In this document: positions 9,251 to 18,189 of the stretch, one piece after another
How the letters are laid out: each line of letters begins with the position of its first letter
Numbering within the stretch: the first letter of the stretch is position 1
Assembly: GCF_004565465.1 (NCBI RefSeq)
Contig: NZ_SRHY01000004.1
Coordinates: 1 to 64,000 of the forward strand
Source: Lentibacillus salicampi
GTDB lineage: Bacteria; Bacillota; Bacilli; Bacillales; Amphibacillaceae
Reading direction: 5' to 3'
DNA: 64,000 nt
Notes under the pieces: generated by a model
What the model was told of the DNA's origin: nothing
Databases searched by the model: none
What the model saw: the letters and a program-made list of their open reading frames with translations, nothing else
Program-made: the position numbers and the translations under genes

Positions 9251-9307
9251 AGTGTGCTTTTAAAACGGTGATTTTCTATTGCTTACACGATTTAACGTTG
9301 GGAAATG

Positions 9308-9475
9308 TTACATATTACCTATTTCCGTAACAAATGTGGCAATCGAAAAGAATCCGAAGACCAACACAGCTACTGCTGAAAAACCCAGTGCAAACAAATT
9401 TTTAATTTTAAGTTGACGAATGACAGATACAATCGCCAATAAAGTAACTAGCAAAAAGATAAGTGCCAGAACCAT
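9308..9475 (-). CDS. yqgW: DUF2759 small membrane protein (YqgW)
   Basis: A 55-residue frame on the minus strand encodes two hydrophobic helices (about 2-18 and 26-49) joined by a short basic turn (RQLKIKN). AAGGAGG lies nine bases before the ATG, one of the strongest ribosome sites in the window. Size, two-helix hairpin layout and position before yqgX match B. subtilis YqgW. Function is unknown. Confidence 0.8.
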   Translation of the reverse strand: MVLALIFLLVTLLAIVSVIRQLKIKNLFALGFSAVAVLVFGFFSIATFVTEIGNM

Positions 9476-9626
9476 TTGTAACACATCCTCCTTATCATTA
9501 AAGCATGGAAACTTATCTGTATTATTATGTAATAACTGTTTTCTATACTCATTTTATAGTATAAAATGAGTTTTGTCGAGGTATAACCACTTGAATCAAT
9601 AACAATTTATGAATGGAGGAGACTAT

Positions 9627-10250
9627 ATGAAGATAAAGGGTATACCAGCAGGTCCGCTGGGAACGAATTGTTATATCGTACATAACCATGTGGATGCCTT
9701 GGTGATTGATCCGGGCGGAGACTCTGAAGAAATAATGAATTATTTAGCGAAAGAAAACGTAATTCCAAGTGCCCTATTGTTAACACATGCGCATTTTGAT
9801 CATATTGGCGGTGTCGATGCACTAAGATCGTATTATGATCGGAGTGTCTATCTGCATGAAAATGAGGCATCCTGGCTGGAGAATCCAACATACAACGGTT
9901 CATCTCTATTTCCAGTGAGCCCCATTATTGTCAAACCTGCAGACTATTCACTGCACCAGGGAAACATGCAAATCAACACCATACGATTTGAAGTCATTCA
10001 TACGCCGGGGCATTCACCGGGAAGTGTCACTTTTGTGTTTCATGACCAAGAATTTGTTGTCAGTGGAGATGTTTTATTTAATCAGGGTATTGGAAGGACT
10101 GATTTGCCAGGTGGCGATATGAATGAGCTGGAGCGGAGTATACGTGATTCGCTGTACCAGCTGCCGGATTCGTATATTGTTTATCCCGGCCATGGCCCTG
10201 CCACCACAATTGGAGATGAAAAACAGCGCAATCCTTTCTTCCCTGTTTAA
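9627..10250 (+). CDS. yqgX: Metallo-beta-lactamase-fold hydrolase (glyoxalase II-like, YqgX)
   Basis: The 207-residue protein has the binuclear metal motif THAHFDHIGG (about 58-67), a further histidine in HTPGHSPGS, the SGDVLF metal-bridging aspartate, and YPGHGP at the end. Family members hydrolyse thioesters such as S-lactoyl conjugates; in B. subtilis YqgX was linked to glyoxalase II activity on bacillithiol adducts. An ATG six codons upstream lacks spacing to GGAGGA; the ATG at 9627 has it. It is likely monocistronic. Confidence 0.88.
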   Translation: MKIKGIPAGPLGTNCYIVHNHVDALVIDPGGDSEEIMNYLAKENVIPSALLLTHAHFDHIGGVDALRSYYDRSVYLHENEASWLENPTYNGSSLFPVSPIIVKPADYSLHQGNMQINTIRFEVIHTPGHSPGSVTFVFHDQEFVVSGDVLFNQGIGRTDLPGGDMNELERSIRDSLYQLPDSYIVYPGHGPATTIGDEKQRNPFFPV

Positions 10251-10341
10251 AATTGTAGTTTTCACAAGTTGCAGATCATGATAAAGAGCTTACTCCAGAA
10301 TGCTGCTTTTGTATAGGAAGACCGGAGCAACAATATCAAAT

Positions 10342-10373
10342 AAAATGCCAGCCATTCAACATGGCTGACATTT
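10342..10373 (+). terminator. Terminator-like hairpin after yqgX
   Basis: AAATGCCAGCCA pairs with TGGCTGACATTT (one mismatch) across a seven-base loop. The T-tract is short. Confidence 0.55.
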
Positions 10374-10442
10374 AGGGGGGATGTGCTCTGCTCTTTTGTT
10401 GGTTAGGGATAAAAGTTAAGCTACTACTATAAGTATAAATGG

Positions 10443-10456
10443 CATGTTCGAACATG
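10443..10456. promoter_or_regulatory. Perfect 14-bp palindrome, possible operator
   Basis: CATGTTCGAACATG is an exact palindrome in the non-coding gap between yqgX and yqgY. It does not have the GAAC-N4-GTTC order of a Bacillus LexA box. No promoter is obvious next to it, so a regulatory role is only a possibility. Confidence 0.3.
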
Positions 10457-10480
10457 TCAACCGTCAAAACGAAAAACATA

Positions 10481-10519
10481 AAAAAACCCTGCATTCTTTT
10501 ATGTAAGCAGGGTTTTTTT
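10481..10519. terminator. Bidirectional terminator before yqgY end
   Basis: AAAAAACCCTGC and GCAGGGTTTTTT form a perfect 12-bp stem flanked by A and T runs. Confidence 0.9.
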
Positions 10520-10537
10520 CAAGCTAAATGGTTGTGA

Positions 10538-10780
10538 TTAATGCCCGAATCCCGGTATTAATATAAATTCTGAATACCAGGTAAATCCGACCATAAATAT
10601 AGTACAATAAGCTCCGAATAAATACATATACATACGTTCTGATAATTTCAGATAGCTTACTGCCAGGAAAAATGCCGTTTGAACAAGAAACAATAATGCA
10701 ACGTTGTTCATATCTCCTACATAAAACATGACGGTAAATATACCTGTCCAAAAGGCAAGGACCCGAAACATTCGATCCAT
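10538..10780 (-). CDS. yqgY: DUF2626 small membrane protein (YqgY)
   Basis: The 80-residue protein starts MDRMFRVLAFWTG and has three hydrophobic helices, closely resembling B. subtilis YqgY (DUF2626). The frame is open for a further 57 codons upstream, but only the ATG at 10780 has an AAAGGAGGGG ribosome site and matches the family. It has its own sigma-A promoter and sits between yqgX and comGG as in Bacillus. Function is unknown. Confidence 0.88.
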   Translation of the reverse strand: MDRMFRVLAFWTGIFTVMFYVGDMNNVALLFLVQTAFFLAVSYLKLSERMYMYLFGAYCTIFMVGFTWYSEFILIPGFGH

Positions 10781-10814
10781 ATTTTCCCCTCCTTTAAGTA
10801 ACCTTGACAATATC

Positions 10815-10843
10815 ATTATAAACGACCTGATGCATAATGTAAA
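10815..10843 (-). promoter_or_regulatory. Sigma-A promoter of yqgY
   Basis: Read on the minus strand: TTTACA, 17 bases, TATAAT, about 25 bases before the AAAGGAGGGG site of yqgY. Confidence 0.7.
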
Positions 10844-11021
10844 TAAATCATGCGGCACAATTGAAAGTTTTGCCTTGTTCGTGCAATTCTTACGGCTGTT
10901 GCACATGTTTACTGATGCATCCACCGAAATTATCTCACAGCCGTTTGTCATGCTGTGAAATGGTTGAAGTGAGGGTGTAGTTGAAATCAGTCAACTATAG
11001 GATGACACGGACTGCCCATTT

Positions 11022-11405
11022 TTATTCAGGATGAGTTTTCATTCGATTGATGAAAGTATGAGTTGCACCATTATCCGTCCGAATGCTGAAATATAAATGA
11101 TACATCTCTTCGTTGAGTTGCGTATACTGAACGACGACATCGCCATATGGAAAAGTGTAGGTCAATTCGTCCGTTTCAGAACGGTTAGCAACATCTTCCT
11201 TAAATTGTGCCCGGGCCATTTGTAATAGAGTTCCGATTTTCAATTGTTCTGCCTGATTTTGCGTAATGTGGGTTTCGTCTTGATAAAGATTAACATTTGC
11301 GGTTATGATCATGAACGCTAACGCAATGAAAAACAGAACATAGGGAAGTACGAATCCTTTCTGGTCAGTTGTAAAACACAATGTTTTTTTCAAATTGATC
11401 ACCAT
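11022..11405 (-). CDS. comGG: Competence pseudopilus component ComGG
   Basis: The 127-residue protein has the short N-terminal basic segment, one membrane helix (about 16-40) and a small soluble domain expected of ComGG, a minor pseudopilin of the DNA-uptake machine. Unlike ComGC, GD and GE it lacks a clear GFTxxE cleavage motif, as is usual for ComGG. It is last in the operon, overlapping the end of comGF by 41 bases. The start is uncertain: no strong ribosome site is visible and an internal TTG behind GGTGA is possible. Confidence 0.75.
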   Translation of the reverse strand: MVINLKKTLCFTTDQKGFVLPYVLFFIALAFMIITANVNLYQDETHITQNQAEQLKIGTLLQMARAQFKEDVANRSETDELTYTFPYGDVVVQYTQLNEEMYHLYFSIRTDNGATHTFINRMKTHPE

Positions 11406-11814
11406 TTATCGTTGTAATAGACACGCGTAAACCATAAGATGAGGAGCTGAACTGAACATCCTCCACATCCCGTAAGTATACTTCAAACCCCTCACCATCA
11501 AATTGTCTTATAATCAGGTTTTTATATTGCTCAAATGAAATGCGGGATTCGTCTGGCTGCAGGAGTGTTATTTTAGATGATGCAACATTTACTTCGGAAG
11601 CCTGAATGACTTCATCACGCAAAAAAAAGTAAAACTGCTGCACCGCCAACTGATCATAGTTGGACGAGAAATCAACCGTTCTAATAAGATAAGCCGTAAA
11701 CGGAATGGTCAAAAATATAATGCTGACGGCCAAAAAAACTGAAATAAATGTCAGCCCTTTTTCATTTTTCCGGATACCCGTATAAACAGAATTGATTTGC
11801 TCTATCATTGACAT
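11365..11814 (-). CDS. comGF: Competence pseudopilus component ComGF
   Basis: The protein of about 149 residues carries the type IV pilin-like entry NEKGLTFISVFLAV, one membrane helix and a beta-rich domain. Position between comGE and comGG identifies it. It overlaps the end of comGE by about 50 bases, and three start codons lie close together (GTG at 11829, ATG at 11814, ATG at 11808), so the exact start is open. Role: minor pseudopilin needed for transforming-DNA binding at the cell surface. Confidence 0.78.
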   Translation of the reverse strand: MSMIEQINSVYTGIRKNEKGLTFISVFLAVSIIFLTIPFTAYLIRTVDFSSNYDQLAVQQFYFFLRDEVIQASEVNVASSKITLLQPDESRISFEQYKNLIIRQFDGEGFEVYLRDVEDVQFSSSSYGLRVSITTINGDQFEKNIVFYN

Positions 11815-12103
11815 TTTCCCAGGAGACACATCCTTTCAGTAAATTGTTTTCAGCAGTGAATCGGAATTCCGCTTCATCTCCATCTACTGTTTTTTGCAGA
11901 CGTTGGGGAAGAGGTCTCTTATTCTCCCGCAAAAAAGGCTGCAATTCATTGTGCAATTCATTGGCCATCTCCCGCTTTTGCTGCAGGTTCTCCCGTTCGT
12001 TCAGCAAAAGGCTCGTGAGCGGGACCAGAGTTGAGATTACCATCATGAGAACGCTGGCTGCCACAAGGGCTTCAATCATTGTGAATCCTTTACTGTTCTT
12101 CAA
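11762..12103 (-). CDS. comGE: Competence pseudopilus component ComGE
   Basis: The 113-residue prepilin-like protein starts KNSKGFTMIEALVAASV, a standard ComC peptidase site followed by a membrane helix, then a polar domain with two cysteines (CVSW and FCLYG). The frame is open far upstream inside comGD, but a TTG start at 12103, behind AAAGGA, gives the expected short leader and size. It overlaps comGD by 14 bases. Confidence 0.82.
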   Translation of the reverse strand: MKNSKGFTMIEALVAASVLMMVISTLVPLTSLLLNERENLQQKREMANELHNELQPFLRENKRPLPQRLQKTVDGDEAEFRFTAENNLLKGCVSWENVNDRANQFCLYGYPEK

Positions 12104-12515
12104 TGTAGCACCGTCCTTTTCCGAGAGGACAAACAAGATTATACTGCCTGGTAGGTGTTTTAATGGCCATTGTACCCGGTTTCCGAATTGTTCCATTTTT
12201 ATTGAATGAAATGTTGGGTAAAGTGCGGGTTTCAATTTCCCACCCTTCAGGCACTTTTCGTTCAAGGATGTTTTTGCCACTTTTTTTGATCGTGTATTGT
12301 TTATTGCCGGTAAATGCCAGACGATAACGGGATCTGGAATTATAGGACAGGCTTTGCATATACAACTGATCCATTTCCAACGTTTCCAAAAAATTTTCCT
12401 CCGTCTTCTTATCAAGCACCGACAATTGAATCGGTGCACTGATAAGTATTAAGACAGACACAAGACCCAGAACAAAAAGGACCTCTATAAGGGTGAAGCC
12501 GTTTTGCTGTGTCAT
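12090..12515 (-). CDS. comGD: Competence pseudopilus component ComGD
   Basis: The 141-residue pseudopilin has a six-residue leader, the cleavage motif NGFTLIEVL with the key Glu at +5, a membrane helix to about 27 and a soluble domain with two cysteines near the end. It belongs to the ComG pseudopilus that carries DNA through the wall. Its ATG overlaps the TGA of comGC. Confidence 0.88.
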   Translation of the reverse strand: MTQQNGFTLIEVLFVLGLVSVLILISAPIQLSVLDKKTEENFLETLEMDQLYMQSLSYNSRSRYRLAFTGNKQYTIKKSGKNILERKVPEGWEIETRTLPNISFNKNGTIRKPGTMAIKTPTRQYNLVCPLGKGRCYIEEQ

Positions 12516-12814
12516 TCGCCCTTCGAAACTGATTGATCGTCAATGATTAGGGGTGAATCGTCCGGACACGTTGTTTGATCTTCAGTTATATAACCTTCAC
12601 TCTCTAATTCATCCAGGCTTGGATACTCCTTTTTAGCAATATAATAGGCATCCGCCTGGGCCTGCACCATACTTACTAAAGCCTCACATCCTTTGTCGTT
12701 GACCTCCTCACTTTTGCTGCTGAGGTTGGGAATGATTAATAGGATCAACACGGAAATAATCATTAGGACAATCAGCATTTCGATTAACGTGAAACCTCGC
12801 TGGTTCTTGAACAT
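12512..12814 (-). CDS. comGC: Major competence pseudopilin ComGC
   Basis: The 100-residue protein is the main building block of the transformation pseudopilus. The leader MFKNQRG precedes FTLIEMLIVLMII, a textbook prepilin site, and two cysteines in the C-terminal domain fit the intramolecular disulfide known for ComGC. I prefer the ATG at 12814 over that at 12823, because GAGGAG directly abuts the earlier codon. Confidence 0.92.
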   Translation of the reverse strand: MFKNQRGFTLIEMLIVLMIISVLILLIIPNLSSKSEEVNDKGCEALVSMVQAQADAYYIAKKEYPSLDELESEGYITEDQTTCPDDSPLIIDDQSVSKGE

Positions 12815-12830
12815 CGTTTGCATCTCCTCT

Positions 12831-13886
12831 TCAAATAGTTTCGATTAACTGGAACATCGGCCACATTAAGGCCACGTAGATAAAAATAATCAGAGCCGCC
12901 AATACTGAAAAGAAAACCGGCTGGATATAGTGGATCGCTTTCATAATTTTTCGGTGTATTTCCTCGGTTTGAATTTCCGCGTAAATGGATAAGTCTTTTT
13001 CCAACGCTTCTGTGTCAGCGTTTTTTTGGAAAATATGGGAGATTTGCTGATCCATTAGCGGCAGGGTGGCCAGTAAATGTGTGACATAAATGCCTTTGGA
13101 TAATTCAGCAGTCAGCAATGAAGCGTAGTAGGCAAGAATCGGCTGCTTCTTCTGGTTGGACATATTCATCAATATTTCCTTGATGGACAATCCAGTTGTC
13201 AGCAGTGAACTAAGATGTGCGGCAAACAAGAATGAGGTTTCCATCTTCTTATACTTCCGGTAAACAGGCAACATGCTGTAAAACCTGATCCGTTTGTCGA
13301 TGCTTAATTTCTTTTCATTCAATCGCCAGATCAGAAATCCGATACCAAAAATAAGACCCAGGATCATGATGAATTGGACGGCGAAATCAATCAATCCCAT
13401 TGTTAGCATAACGGTTGAAGCTGTTTCCGCACTATTTTGAAACAGGTCGATAAACGAGGGGAGAATCGACTGTTTGACAAAATATAAAAGAACTGCGAAT
13501 ACAACGAGCAGTATGGCTGGATATCGTACAGTTTCCTGGAATTTTTTCGTGTAAAGTAAACGTTGCTCGAACATCGTAATGCATTTCTCAACACTCGATT
13601 GGAGGTCGCCATTGTTGCGCACAAAATACAAATAGGCTGTAACGGTTTGATTGAAACGAATATGTTCCAATGCCTCATCAAAATGACGCCCAGATTTCAG
13701 GGAACTCTTGACAGACGATGCCATTGGTTTTAATTGACTGTCCCATTGGATGATATCAAGCGCTTCAATAATGGGATAACCATTGTTCAGTAAACGGGAG
13801 AGACGCCGCAGGAAACGTAATTGGAGCTCTTTTTTAGGGGCACTAGTGACCGGCCTCCAAAATCGTTTCTTCTCCGATAAATCCAT
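12831..13886 (-). CDS. comGB: Competence pilus inner membrane platform ComGB
   Basis: The 351-residue polytopic protein is the PilC/GspF-type platform that couples the ComGA ATPase to pseudopilin assembly. Two GspF domains are visible: LRFLRRLSRLLNNGYPIIEA near the N-terminus, and a second repeat starting at LSSLLTTGLSIKEIL, with three membrane segments. The frame is open further upstream into comGA; the ATG at 13886 keeps a 44-base overlap with comGA and has AAGAAGG at workable spacing. It is somewhat longer than the B. subtilis protein (323). Confidence 0.88.
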   Translation of the reverse strand: MDLSEKKRFWRPVTSAPKKELQLRFLRRLSRLLNNGYPIIEALDIIQWDSQLKPMASSVKSSLKSGRHFDEALEHIRFNQTVTAYLYFVRNNGDLQSSVEKCITMFEQRLLYTKKFQETVRYPAILLVVFAVLLYFVKQSILPSFIDLFQNSAETASTVMLTMGLIDFAVQFIMILGLIFGIGFLIWRLNEKKLSIDKRIRFYSMLPVYRKYKKMETSFLFAAHLSSLLTTGLSIKEILMNMSNQKKQPILAYYASLLTAELSKGIYVTHLLATLPLMDQQISHIFQKNADTEALEKDLSIYAEIQTEEIHRKIMKAIHYIQPVFFSVLAALIIFIYVALMWPMFQLIETI

Positions 13887-14859
13887 ACGCATAAGCCTTC
13901 TTTCGTAAATGATGAAATGAGTGAAATGGTTCCGCAGATGATATATCCCCTCCATTGATCGTATTTTCAAGCAGATTGCCATCGAGCAGTTCCATGATGG
14001 CGGCACGTCTTCTCACATGCTGATTGATTTCAACCGGGACTAATTGCAGGGCTGCAACCGCTATTAATGATTGCTTCAGATCCGCTTCCTTTATGCCCAT
14101 TTCGAGTAAGCGATGAACCGTACCGGCAGCGTTTTTGGCATGTAATGTACTTAATACCAGGTGGCCGGTCAATGAGGCATCAAATGCAAATTGTGCCGTA
14201 AACCGGTCCCTGATCTCTCCAATCATAATGATATCCGGGTCATGCCGGAGAGCCGCTTTAAGTCCGGCTTGGTACGTAACGCCCGCTTTTTCATTTACTT
14301 GTACTTGCAGGATATCGTTCATTTCCTTTTCAATCGGATCTTCTAATGTGATCGTCTGATAGGATTTTTCTGACAGAATGGTTTGCAGCAATGCATACAT
14401 AGTCGTTGTTTTCCCGCTGCCGGTTGGACCGGTCAGCAGAATGATGCCACTGCGGCTGGTAATCCATTTTTTTAGTTTTTTTAATTGATTGGGAAAAAGG
14501 AAAAGCTGATCAAGGGTAAGATTACTTTCCTGCGGGAGAATGCGGATCGCCAGGCTTTCTTCATGGTTAACCGGTAGTGTGGATAAACGTAATGCATAAC
14601 GGTAGTTGAGTTGTTCATGGATAATGGTACCATTTTGCGGTTTACGGACTTCCCCTATATCCATTCCTGATGTAAACTTGTAATATGTTAACAAGAGCTG
14701 GTATTGGTTGGCTGGAATTGTCTTGTGAAGGATTCTTTTTCCAAATACACGGAAGTAAATGTTGATCTGATCGGAGAAAGGGTAGAAATGAATATCCGAA
14801 GCATTTGCGTTAACAGCAGATTGCAACAGTCTCTCTGAGAGTCTGGAAGCTGTGTCCAA
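13843..14859 (-). CDS. comGA: Competence secretion ATPase ComGA
   Basis: The 338-residue GspE/PilB-type ATPase powers pseudopilus assembly at the cell pole. Seen: GPTGSGKTTT Walker A, the Asp box LEDPIE, Walker B IMIGEIRD, and the His box TLHAKNA. The first gene of the comG operon (comGA-GB-GC-GD-GE-GF-GG). The start is TTG: AAAGGAGGTG lies eight bases before it, and the nearby ATG is out of frame. In B. subtilis this promoter needs ComK. Confidence 0.92.
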   Translation of the reverse strand: MDTASRLSERLLQSAVNANASDIHFYPFSDQINIYFRVFGKRILHKTIPANQYQLLLTYYKFTSGMDIGEVRKPQNGTIIHEQLNYRYALRLSTLPVNHEESLAIRILPQESNLTLDQLFLFPNQLKKLKKWITSRSGIILLTGPTGSGKTTTMYALLQTILSEKSYQTITLEDPIEKEMNDILQVQVNEKAGVTYQAGLKAALRHDPDIIMIGEIRDRFTAQFAFDASLTGHLVLSTLHAKNAAGTVHRLLEMGIKEADLKQSLIAVAALQLVPVEINQHVRRRAAIMELLDGNLLENTINGGDISSAEPFHSFHHLRKKAYAYGFIGEETILEAGH

Positions 14860-14962
14860 TCATTTGTCACCTCCTTTATTAGACTGTATTCGACACGATT
14901 CATGAAACTCCTTCTTTTTTTTAGAAATTATTTTTTAAATTTTTTAAGGTGGGTTGTAAGAC

Positions 14963-15454
14963 ATGCGAACACTTTACTTAATCGGATTCATGGGAAGCGG
15001 AAAAAGCACGGTAGGGAAGCTGCTGCATGAAGTATTAGGAATAACACATCTGGATACGGATCAAATGGTCGTTGAAAAATATGGTGAAATCGCGACGATC
15101 TTTCAGCAGGAAGGTGAAAAACAATTTCGTGCTTACGAGACCGGGATGATGAAACAGACACCGGATGAGAATACGGTTGTTTCGACCGGTGGTGGGGTTG
15201 TGGAAAAACAGGAAAATCGTGTGTTTATGAAACAGCATGGATTCATCGTTCATTTGGATTCGTCATATGAGACTATTGCGGACCGGTTGGGAAGCGACCC
15301 GGAAAGACCATTGTGGCGTAAAAACGATTCGGACAAACAGCAGTTGTACCAGCGCCGGAAAAAATTGTACTCGGAATTAGCTGACCTTAAGGTTGTGACA
15401 GATCATAAATCCCCACAAAGCGTTGTTGAGGAAATACTTGGGCATTTGTACTGA
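14963..15454 (+). CDS. aroK: Shikimate kinase
   Basis: The 163-residue P-loop kinase phosphorylates shikimate at O3 in the aromatic amino acid pathway. Seen: Walker A GFMGSGKST (8-16), the DTDQ substrate motif, STGGGVV, and the lid arginine region DPERPLW. AAGGTG precedes the ATG. It is divergent from comG across about 100 bases of AT-rich DNA. A second pathway gene, aroQ, lies 15 kb away. Confidence 0.92.
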   Translation: MRTLYLIGFMGSGKSTVGKLLHEVLGITHLDTDQMVVEKYGEIATIFQQEGEKQFRAYETGMMKQTPDENTVVSTGGGVVEKQENRVFMKQHGFIVHLDSSYETIADRLGSDPERPLWRKNDSDKQQLYQRRKKLYSELADLKVVTDHKSPQSVVEEILGHLY

Positions 15455-15519
15455 TTGTGTATCATTTTTAATAAAGCCGGAAATACTATAAAAACAATCT
15501 AAATAGAAAGGTGTTGCTT

Positions 15520-15699
15520 ATGCCTTTTAATGATTATGTAAAGTATTTGACCCAGCAGATAACGGCGTATATGGATACACCCGCTAAGGAAAAAAAAGAT
15601 CAGAAGGCCAAAGATAAAGAGAAACCGCCCGTTTATTCAAACAGGTGGCTTGGCATTTTGCCTTTCGCTTTTAAAGTGGCCAAAAAGAAAACCAACTGA
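15520..15699 (+). CDS. yqzE: YqzE family protein
   Basis: The 59-residue basic protein starts PFNDYVKYLTQQ, has a Lys-rich middle, and ends in a hydrophobic stretch (LGILPFAFKVAKKK). It matches the small YqzE protein found beside comG in Bacilli. The ATG at 15520 follows AAAGGTG. Function is unknown; linkage to competence is positional only. Confidence 0.82.
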   Translation: MPFNDYVKYLTQQITAYMDTPAKEKKDQKAKDKEKPPVYSNRWLGILPFAFKVAKKKTN

Positions 15700-15729
15700 C
15701 AGGCTCACAAAATACGGAGCCTGTTTTTA
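15699..15729. terminator. Bidirectional terminator
   Basis: ACAGGCTC and GAGCCTGT stem, then TTTTT, between convergent yqzE and yqhG. Confidence 0.85.
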
Positions 15730-16506
15730 TTTGGCTTCATCTTTTAAATAAAAAATACCACCATTGATGACCTTAAATGTAATATACGGCGAATAGCGCT
15801 TTTTAATTTCGTCAATTTCTTTTTTCATGTCTTGTTCTGCTGTTTCCCCTTTATAAAAATGACGGAGCAGATTGATTTCTTCTTCCATTGTTTGCCGTGA
15901 TGCTTCCGCCCACTCATGATTCTGGTCCAGAACATAGTTTTCAAGCACCTTTTCAATTCGTTTAAATCCGCTGTGTAGTTTGATCATTGGAGAAATGGTA
16001 TAACAATAGTCGGGAATCGTGTTTTTTATTGTTTTATGCTGGAGTTCATCCATCATTTCCAGTTTCATGATGCCATTCACAAGGTGAAGTCCAATCGAAA
16101 TCATTTCATCCATTTTTTGTTTTCCCTGATAGCTGATTTTGATATTTGTGACAAGCCATGGGAATAAAGCTGTTTTGTGATCTGTATCGACATGTTCAAA
16201 GAGTTTCGTATACTTTTCATTTGTATGCAGGTGGCTGATGATCTGATGTACACGCGGACTTCCATAATGAATCCATTCGTGCTTTCCGTCCCGTTTTTCC
16301 GGGTCCGTAATCAATGTCAGCTGCTTAGGGTCGCCGGGGTGGCCCATTTTTTTGATATAATGCCAGTAAAAGGGCCTGTTCATTAATGCCCGGTCCATTT
16401 CTTCTGTCAGCTGGACGGTGAGCACGCCATTTGTGTCATGTAGTAATTCACAATGATGGGCTGAGAAGTAAGACTCTAAAAAGGCGTGTAAATGGTTAAT
16501 TGCCAT
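15727..16506 (-). CDS. yqhG: YqhG family protein
   Basis: The 259-residue soluble protein matches B. subtilis YqhG in size and in its position after the helicase gene yqhH. No catalytic motif is evident; the first two thirds are mixed alpha/beta and the last 60 residues are a charged coiled-coil-like helix. The ATG at 16506 has AGGAGG upstream and overlaps the end of yqhH by 11 bases, so the two are coupled and may work together. Function unknown. Confidence 0.82.
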   Translation of the reverse strand: MAINHLHAFLESYFSAHHCELLHDTNGVLTVQLTEEMDRALMNRPFYWHYIKKMGHPGDPKQLTLITDPEKRDGKHEWIHYGSPRVHQIISHLHTNEKYTKLFEHVDTDHKTALFPWLVTNIKISYQGKQKMDEMISIGLHLVNGIMKLEMMDELQHKTIKNTIPDYCYTISPMIKLHSGFKRIEKVLENYVLDQNHEWAEASRQTMEEEINLLRHFYKGETAEQDMKKEIDEIKKRYSPYITFKVINGGIFYLKDEAK

Positions 16507-18154
16507 ATTGCTGTTCCTCCTGTTGGGTTTCTTCATGTGTCAGCTGGATAACTGAGGACAGGTTATCCAATTTTATTTTGGCTTCACCAGTTGAAGCTGA
16601 TTCCGAAAAGATTGTCTGGATTTCGGATTCAATATCGTTTATATTCAGCTCGGCAAGAATACTGTCCAAATGGCCAATAACTTGTTCGAACAAATTGATT
16701 TTCTCATACAAAAGGGTCATGATATGCTCTTCTACCGTACCGCGGATAGCAACGTTGTATATATGGACATCATTTGCTTGACCATACCTGTGAATTCTGC
16801 CGATACGCTGCTCAAGCCGCATCGGGTTCCAAGGGAGATCGTAATTAATTAAATGATTGCAAAACTGTAGGTTAATGCCTTCCCCGCCGGCTTCAGTTGC
16901 AATCAGAACCTGAGCATGGTGCTCAAATAGCTGTTTCATCCAATCTTTTTTTCCTTTTTTAAACCCACCTCGATACGGAACTGAGGTAATCCCGTTTTCC
17001 TTCAGATACCATTGAAGGTATACTTGTGTTGCCCGATACTCGGTAAATACTATGACTTTTTCCCCACCTGCCTGGTTAATCAAATCGACAACCTTGGCAG
17101 CTTTGGTATGCTGGGGAAGTTCTTCGATTGCCTCTGTTATTGGTTTAATTATCTTTTCCCTTGGCTCGTCCGTTATCATTTTTTGCAGTGACAAGTAGCA
17201 TGCTTCACGGGAGGAGCAAAGTTCTCTAAGCAATGTGATTTTTGAAAAAGCAGGGAAGACGTCAACAGCATTTTCCAGTTGGGAATAAACCGCTCTTTCT
17301 TCCTCGGCAAAGTCAATCCAGATGGTCTCAATGTTCCGCTTAATGGCATCAAATTTTGCGTTTTGGCGTGTATTGCGGATCATCACTTTTTGGATCAATT
17401 GTTTTAAATAACCATCTTGTTTCAGTTTTTTACGATCCTTGCCGTATTGTTCCAGAAAGCTGTCATAGTCGCCTAAATGCCCGGGTTTCAGTATGGAAAC
17501 AAGGTTAAATATTTCCACCAGCCGATTTTGAACAGGGGTGGCTGTCAGCAGCAGACAATACGTTTTCTTCAGAGACTTCACGAAGTTAAAATTTTTCGTT
17601 TTGTGATTTTTTAATTTATGCGCCTCATCCACCAGCAGAAAATCATAATCCTGTTCGAGAATCTGTTCACGGTGTGGTGAACGTTTTGCGGTATCCATTG
17701 AGGTGATAATCACATCATATTGGTCCCATGGATAGCTTTTCCGGAATGTCACTGCTGGGATATAAAATTTTTCATTCAGCTCCTGTGCCCATTGATTGAC
17801 CAAAGAAGCCGGGACAATAATCAGTGCTTTTTTAACCAGGCCTCTGAGCATGTATTCTTTTAATATCAGACCAGCCTCAATTGTTTTACCAAGACCTACT
17901 TCATCGGCTAAAATCGCTCGGCCGTTCATATCCTCAACGACTTGTCTGGCGCATGATAACTGATGGTCCAGAAAATCCATCTGCGGTAAATAATCCAGCG
18001 CTTTTAATCCGTTAAAAGAAGGGGCCATCGTTGTCAGTGCCGCCTGGTAATTCATCATGAAAAGATCCCATGAAGAAAAGGGACCCTCTGTATTTAAACG
18101 TTCTTCAAATCCGTTGATAAACATGGAATCCTGTTGTATATCGATTTGGTTCAT
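16496..18154 (-). CDS. yqhH: SNF2-family helicase/ATPase YqhH
   Basis: The 552-residue protein is a RapA/SNF2-type ATPase: Walker A DEVGLGKT (84-91), a DEAH box, LLTATPVQNR motif III, and the helicase C-terminal block with TEAGGEGINLQ and RIGRIHRYGQ. Such proteins remodel protein-DNA or RNA polymerase-DNA complexes; the substrate of YqhH is unknown. The start at 18154 has AAAGGAG at perfect spacing; the open frame upstream is ignored. It is divergent from the gcv operon. Confidence 0.9.
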   Translation of the reverse strand: MNQIDIQQDSMFINGFEERLNTEGPFSSWDLFMMNYQAALTTMAPSFNGLKALDYLPQMDFLDHQLSCARQVVEDMNGRAILADEVGLGKTIEAGLILKEYMLRGLVKKALIIVPASLVNQWAQELNEKFYIPAVTFRKSYPWDQYDVIITSMDTAKRSPHREQILEQDYDFLLVDEAHKLKNHKTKNFNFVKSLKKTYCLLLTATPVQNRLVEIFNLVSILKPGHLGDYDSFLEQYGKDRKKLKQDGYLKQLIQKVMIRNTRQNAKFDAIKRNIETIWIDFAEEERAVYSQLENAVDVFPAFSKITLLRELCSSREACYLSLQKMITDEPREKIIKPITEAIEELPQHTKAAKVVDLINQAGGEKVIVFTEYRATQVYLQWYLKENGITSVPYRGGFKKGKKDWMKQLFEHHAQVLIATEAGGEGINLQFCNHLINYDLPWNPMRLEQRIGRIHRYGQANDVHIYNVAIRGTVEEHIMTLLYEKINLFEQVIGHLDSILAELNINDIESEIQTIFSESASTGEAKIKLDNLSSVIQLTHEETQQEEQQYGN

Positions 18155-18189
18155 CGTTAACTCCTTTTTCACAAAGTTATGATTTTCCC

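Noticed and set aside
10443..10456. LexA (SOS) box
   Set aside because: The half-site order is GTTC-GAAC, the reverse of the GAAC-N4-GTTC required.
11808..12439. Longer ComGE starting inside comGD
   Set aside because: The extension overlaps comGD completely and would bury the prepilin signal in the middle of the protein.
14920..14950. ComK box upstream of comGA
   Set aside because: GAAA-N5-TTTT is close to one AT-box, but no second box at the required spacing is clear in this very AT-rich stretch.
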